Below, piece after piece: positions 18,535 to 21,613 of a DNA stretch of 21,613 bases. The notes beneath the pieces were generated by a model. The model worked only from the letters and a program-made list of their open reading frames with translations, had not been told where the DNA came from and made no database searches. The stretch's first letter is position 1, and every line of letters starts with the position of its first letter. Origin of the DNA: Flavobacterium sp. J372 (GTDB lineage: Bacteria; Bacteroidota; Bacteroidia; Flavobacteriales; Flavobacteriaceae); NCBI RefSeq assembly GCF_024699965.1, contig NZ_JAJOMZ010000007.1, positions 1 to 21,613 of the forward strand, read 5' to 3'. A program made the translations under genes and the position numbers.

Positions 18535-19134
18535 ATGATACACCCTGATACCGAGGTCCGATTTATAAACGATGTTGTGGGCTATGGCGTGGTTGCCAAA
18601 AAATTTATCCCGAAAGGCACCATAACCTGGGTACAGGACGATCTTGACAGAATCTTTACCGAAGCAGATATTGAGAAGCTCAATCCAAATGTGCGTACGT
18701 ATCTCGAAACCTACTGCTTTACCAACAGCAAAGGCGAGAGCGTGCTGTGCTGGGACCATGCCCGGCAGGTAAACCACAGTTTTAACCCAAGCTGTATGAG
18801 TACGGCTTATGATTTTGAAATTGCCATCCGCGATATACAACCGGGCGAGCAGCTTACTGATGACTATGGCTACCTTAACGTGAGCGACCCTTTTGAAGCA
18901 GAAGATGAGGGTACAGACCGTAAAGTGGTTTACCCTGATGATATTTTGAAATATCACGAAATGTGGGATGACCTGATTAAGCAGAACCTGCAAAATATTG
19001 CTGCCGTAAGCCAGCCCCTTCAAAAATTCATAACCGAGAAAACCTGGAATGAATTCAGCAGAGTGATAAGGGGAGAGAGTGAGCTCCGCTCTATCAAAAG
19101 TTGCTATTTCAACCGTGAAAAAGTAAACCGCTGA
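18535..19134 (+). CDS. SET-domain protein, probable lysine methyltransferase
   Basis: 199 residues. The SET fold motifs are present in order: VGYGVVAKKFIPKGTITW (15-32, the N-terminal SET strand region), RQVNHSFNPSC (77-87, the equivalent of the RFINHSCxPN cofactor-binding motif, with N80 and H81) and GEQLTDDYGY (104-113, the GEELTxDYG motif with the catalytic-type tyrosine). The last 75 residues are helical and unrecognised. Such proteins transfer methyl groups from S-adenosylmethionine to protein lysines in eukaryotes; the bacterial substrates are mostly unknown. It sits 25 bases after bioA with no terminator between and ends in a terminator hairpin that contains its own stop codon. Sharing SAM with BioA is the only visible link; a biotin role is not established. 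Confidence 0.82.
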   Translation: MIHPDTEVRFINDVVGYGVVAKKFIPKGTITWVQDDLDRIFTEADIEKLNPNVRTYLETYCFTNSKGESVLCWDHARQVNHSFNPSCMSTAYDFEIAIRDIQPGEQLTDDYGYLNVSDPFEAEDEGTDRKVVYPDDILKYHEMWDDLIKQNLQNIAAVSQPLQKFITEKTWNEFSRVIRGESELRSIKSCYFNREKVNR

Positions 19135-19147
19135 TTGCGGTTTTTTT
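19125..19147 (+). terminator. Terminator of the bioD-bioA-SET transcript, overlapping the SET stop codon
   Basis: AAACCGC (19125-19131) and GCGGTTT (19137-19143) form a 7-bp stem, followed by more T. The five-base loop TGATT contains the SET stop codon TGA (19132-19134). The downstream ketosynthase promoter box starts six bases after the T run. Confidence 0.8.
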
Positions 19148-19152
19148 ATTGC

Positions 19153-19160
19153 TATTTTTG
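19153..19160 (+). promoter_or_regulatory. -7 box for the ketosynthase gene
   Basis: TATTTTTG matches TAnnTTTG exactly and lies 18 bases before the GTG start at 19179. The -33 region would fall in the preceding terminator (TTGCGG, 19136-19141), so the element is incomplete. It suggests the ketosynthase has its own start in addition to any read-through. Confidence 0.45.
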
Positions 19161-19178
19161 CAGGAAATGCGCTAAACC

Positions 19179-20337
19179 GTGGCTAAAACCATATCTATAC
19201 TTTCTGTTTCAACATTATCATCACTCGGGGCTGATGGTACTGCTGTCTGGCAAAGCTATCTCAACCCTGAAACAAATATACATGATATGGAGATGGGGGG
19301 GCAGGCCGTTTCTGTGGCTGCATTATCTGAAAATCTAAAGCATGAAGTTGAAGCTTTAAAACACTCTGAGCATAAATATATCCATCTTGATGATTCTGTA
19401 CTGTATGCTATCCTAGCTTCACGGAAAGCTATTGAGCAAGCAGGCTGGGGAAATGATTCAACATTCGGGATTAATATAGGCTCATCACGCGGCGCGACAG
19501 GCCTCTTTGAAAACAATCATAGCGAGTTTATTTCAACCGGTAAAACCAACGTACATACTTCACCTGCTACAACTTTAGGCAATATATCATCATGGGTGGC
19601 GCACGACCTTAATAGCTCAGGCCCGGACATCTCACATAGCATTACGTGCTCAACATCGCTACACGCCATTTTAAACGGTATTGCATGGCTTAATGCAGGC
19701 ATGGCAGATAAATTCCTTGCCGGGGGCAGCGAGGCGCCACTCACGCCCTTCACCATCGCACAAATGAAGGCCATGAAAATTTATTCTTCAGGAGGAGATG
19801 AATATCCTAACAGGGCAGGCGACTTATCCAAAACAAAAAACACACTAGTGCTTGGTGAAGGCGCAGGTATTACATGCATTGAAGTGGGTAAGGCTGAAAA
19901 TGCACTGGCGTACATCAGCGGATACGGGTATGCCACCGAATTACTCTCGCACGGCGTATCTCTTTCTGCAGAAGCGGAATGCTTGCAAAAGTCAATGAAG
20001 ATGGCAATTGGAGATACACCGTTACATGAAATTGATGCTATTGTTATGCACGCACCCGGGACGATTAAAGGCGATAACGCCGAGTTTACAGCTATCCAAA
20101 AAATCTTTGGAGCCAATCTTCCGCAGTTAACCACAAACAAATGGAAAACCGGGCACACTTTCGGCACATCGGGAATCTTATCCGTAGAGCTTGGTGTGCT
20201 TATGCTACAGCACCAGACTTTTTATTGGCCTGCCCTTTTCAGGTGAGCCTCACACAAAGCCTGCATCACTGAAAAAGATTTTGGTAAACGCAGTCGGATT
20301 TGGTGGTAACGCGGTATCATTGTTGATTACAAAATAA
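19179..20337 (+). CDS. Beta-ketoacyl synthase, FabF-like; one frame error near the end
   Basis: Thiolase-fold condensing enzyme, 385 residues after correction. The C-H-H triad is intact: C157 in SITCSTSLHA, H291 in VMHAPGTIKGD and H326 in KWKTGHTFGTSG. The end reads ILVNAVGFGGNAVSLLITK, the usual FGFGG signature in slightly altered form. The frame breaks at the T5 run of 20219-20223; one T fewer restores QTFIGLPFSGEP and the conserved end. Translation appears to start at GTG. The enzyme would extend an acyl-ACP by two carbons with malonyl-ACP. It lies just after bioD-bioA-SET, so a part in making the pimeloyl precursor of biotin is possible. An aryl-polyene or other secondary-lipid ketosynthase is the alternative; no partner dehydratase, reductase or ACP is in the window. 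Confidence 0.85.
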
Positions 20338-20342
20338 GAAAA

Positions 20343-20364
20343 GCCCCAGAGCGTGCTCCGGGGC
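20343..20364. terminator. Bidirectional terminator between the ketosynthase and the T9SS gene
   Basis: GCCCC-A-GAGC (20343-20352) pairs with GCTC-C-GGGGC (20355-20364), giving nine base pairs with one A/C mismatch and a two-base gap at the tip, which would open into a small loop. It is followed by CTTTC on the plus strand and TTTTCTT on the minus strand, placing it to stop both convergent genes. Confidence 0.8.
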
Positions 20365-20397
20365 CTTTCAACCAATAATCAAATCACCAACTTATCT

Positions 20398-21613
20398 TTA
20401 TTGTTTTATAATTACTTTTTAGTTACAGCCTGTCCGTTATCAGTTGTAGCTTTTACAATCACAACCTGGTTTGAAATGTTAAGATTTGTTGTTGTAAATT
20501 CTGTCGCGTTCACATTTTTGCTGTAAGAGATCACTTTACCAAGAAGGTCATACACTACAACTTCAGTTAAAGCTACGGGAGACGTTATTGCAACCTGCTT
20601 ATCTTTTTGGTAAACTATCACGTCTTGTGGAGTAACTGCAGGAGTGTCAGTTCCAAGAGCGCCATCAGCAGCATACCTAAGCTCAAAACGCTCGTTGAAA
20701 GTTCCAATCTCGCTGGTAAAAGTGTAAGCTCCGTTAGTAAGGTTGTGTAGCGTACCTGTCACATTATCCTTAAGGAACACTTGCTGGCCGTCAATAAATA
20801 TACCATCAGCATGGTCTATCGCGAATGTAAATGTACCGGTAGCATTTGTCTTAAATCCAAGCGGAGCAATATCTGTGTTTACAAATTCAGCACGGCCTTG
20901 TATTGCAAGCAGGTCTGTACCTACCACACTGTAAAGATTTACACCACCATCAACCAGAGAACGCCCGTCAATACCATTGTCTATTCCGTTTGTAGCGTCT
21001 GCAGTATAGCCTACCACTGTCTGGCTGAAGGCACCTGTTTCATTGCTTACGTTTATCCACATTCTTGAAGCCTGTGCAGGTTCTGAGCTTTCTTCAGCGC
21101 CCTGTACATTTCTGAAGAACTGGTTAGAGCTGTTTGCCTTACGCATTTTGTTTGTAAATACTATATTTCCTGCATTCTTAGCTTTTACTATAAAGCCTTG
21201 TCCTGTGTTCATGATTCCGTTAGGGTCAACCGCAAAAGTCATTTTCTCCGCCCGGCGCTGCATTTGCCACATAAGCAAACTTGGTAAGTGTTGTGTAGCT
21301 TGACTTTGTAGGGTCATTTGTTTTTCTCCAGAACCATAGCGTGCCTTCAATATTGTTGATGTTTGCATCAATAAATTCACCTCACGTTTATTGGCGACGG
21401 GTAAGGGTTACCAACAGCATTGTATGATTTAGAATCGTTTTCATACACCAGCGGGAATGTTACCGTACCGTTTGTTGGTGTGCCTGTAAACACACCATTA
21501 AATACTGTTGCAACAGTTGTAGGGTGGTTATCAGGGGGTGCGTATAAGGTAGCCTTTTGCCTTTCAAAAGTTGTTGTAGCTTGAGGTACGCTTACGTAAG
21601 TATTAGTTAGAAC
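20398..21613 (-). CDS. T9SS type C sorting-domain protein, N-terminus outside the window; three frame errors
   Basis: Only the C-terminal 400 or so residues are present; the gene continues past the right edge, so what its effector region does is unknown. Visible parts: AVGNPYPSPINVSEFIDAN, GTLWFWRKTNDPTKSSY, FAVDPNGIMNTGQGFIVKAK, SRMWINVSNETGAFSQTVVG, DGIFIDGQQVFLKDNVTGTL and VVVYDLLGKVISYSKN. This is the same module as at the ends of the proteins at 2178-2955 and 3086-8723. Three corrections are needed: one base fewer at 21380-21381 (CC), one fewer at 21233-21236 (A4), and one more in the T5 of 20416-20420. The last restores the expected basic end TKKVIIKQ with a stop at 20398 in place of the early stop at 20412. 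Confidence 0.82.

Noticed and set aside
1..21613. Defence islands, phage, insertion sequences or toxin-antitoxin modules
   Set aside because: No transposase, integrase, phage structural gene, Cas protein or terminal repeats were seen. The small HTH gene pairs with a membrane protein and not with a recognisable toxin.

Overview
The window is most likely chromosomal DNA of a member of the Flavobacteriaceae, probably Flavobacterium or a close relative. The evidence is several secreted proteins ending in type IX secretion system (T9SS) sorting domains, promoter -7 boxes matching the Bacteroidota consensus TAnnTTTG, and best-fit protein families (LepA, DusB, BioF/D/A, MATE) with a Bacteroidota flavour. 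By eye, GC is about 40-45 % over most genes and about 53-55 % in lepA.

Layout, left to right. lepA (elongation factor 4, minus strand) is followed by a GC-rich structured intergenic element. Two minus-strand T9SS type C substrates come next: a 258-residue protein that is almost only a sorting module, and a cell-surface protein of about 1878 residues with eight tandem Ig-like repeats. A roughly 600-base AT-rich gap leads to dusB (tRNA dihydrouridine synthase, plus strand). Convergent with dusB is a minus-strand group: a secreted protein with five 45-residue repeats, a very short T9SS type A protein, and a MATE transporter. A small HTH regulator and a DUF2975-like membrane protein follow. The right half holds the biotin genes: bioF (+), an inverted AI-2E-family permease, then bioD-bioA (+), followed by a SET-domain protein and a FabF-like ketosynthase that may belong to the same metabolic neighbourhood. 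The window ends inside a third T9SS type C protein (minus strand).

Working together: BioF, BioA and BioD catalyse three consecutive late steps of biotin synthesis, from pimeloyl thioester to dethiobiotin. bioB and the pimeloyl-forming genes are not in the window. The SET and ketosynthase genes downstream of bioA are the most interesting context signal, but their link to biotin is inference. The surface proteins would be exported by Sec and then T9SS; no secretion machinery is encoded here.

Caution on quality: seven of the fifteen protein genes need single-base corrections to read through, twelve in all, mostly in short homopolymers. Conserved protein sequence resumes immediately in the other frame each time. 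This fits residual sequencing or assembly error better than gene decay, so coordinates below span the reconstructed genes.
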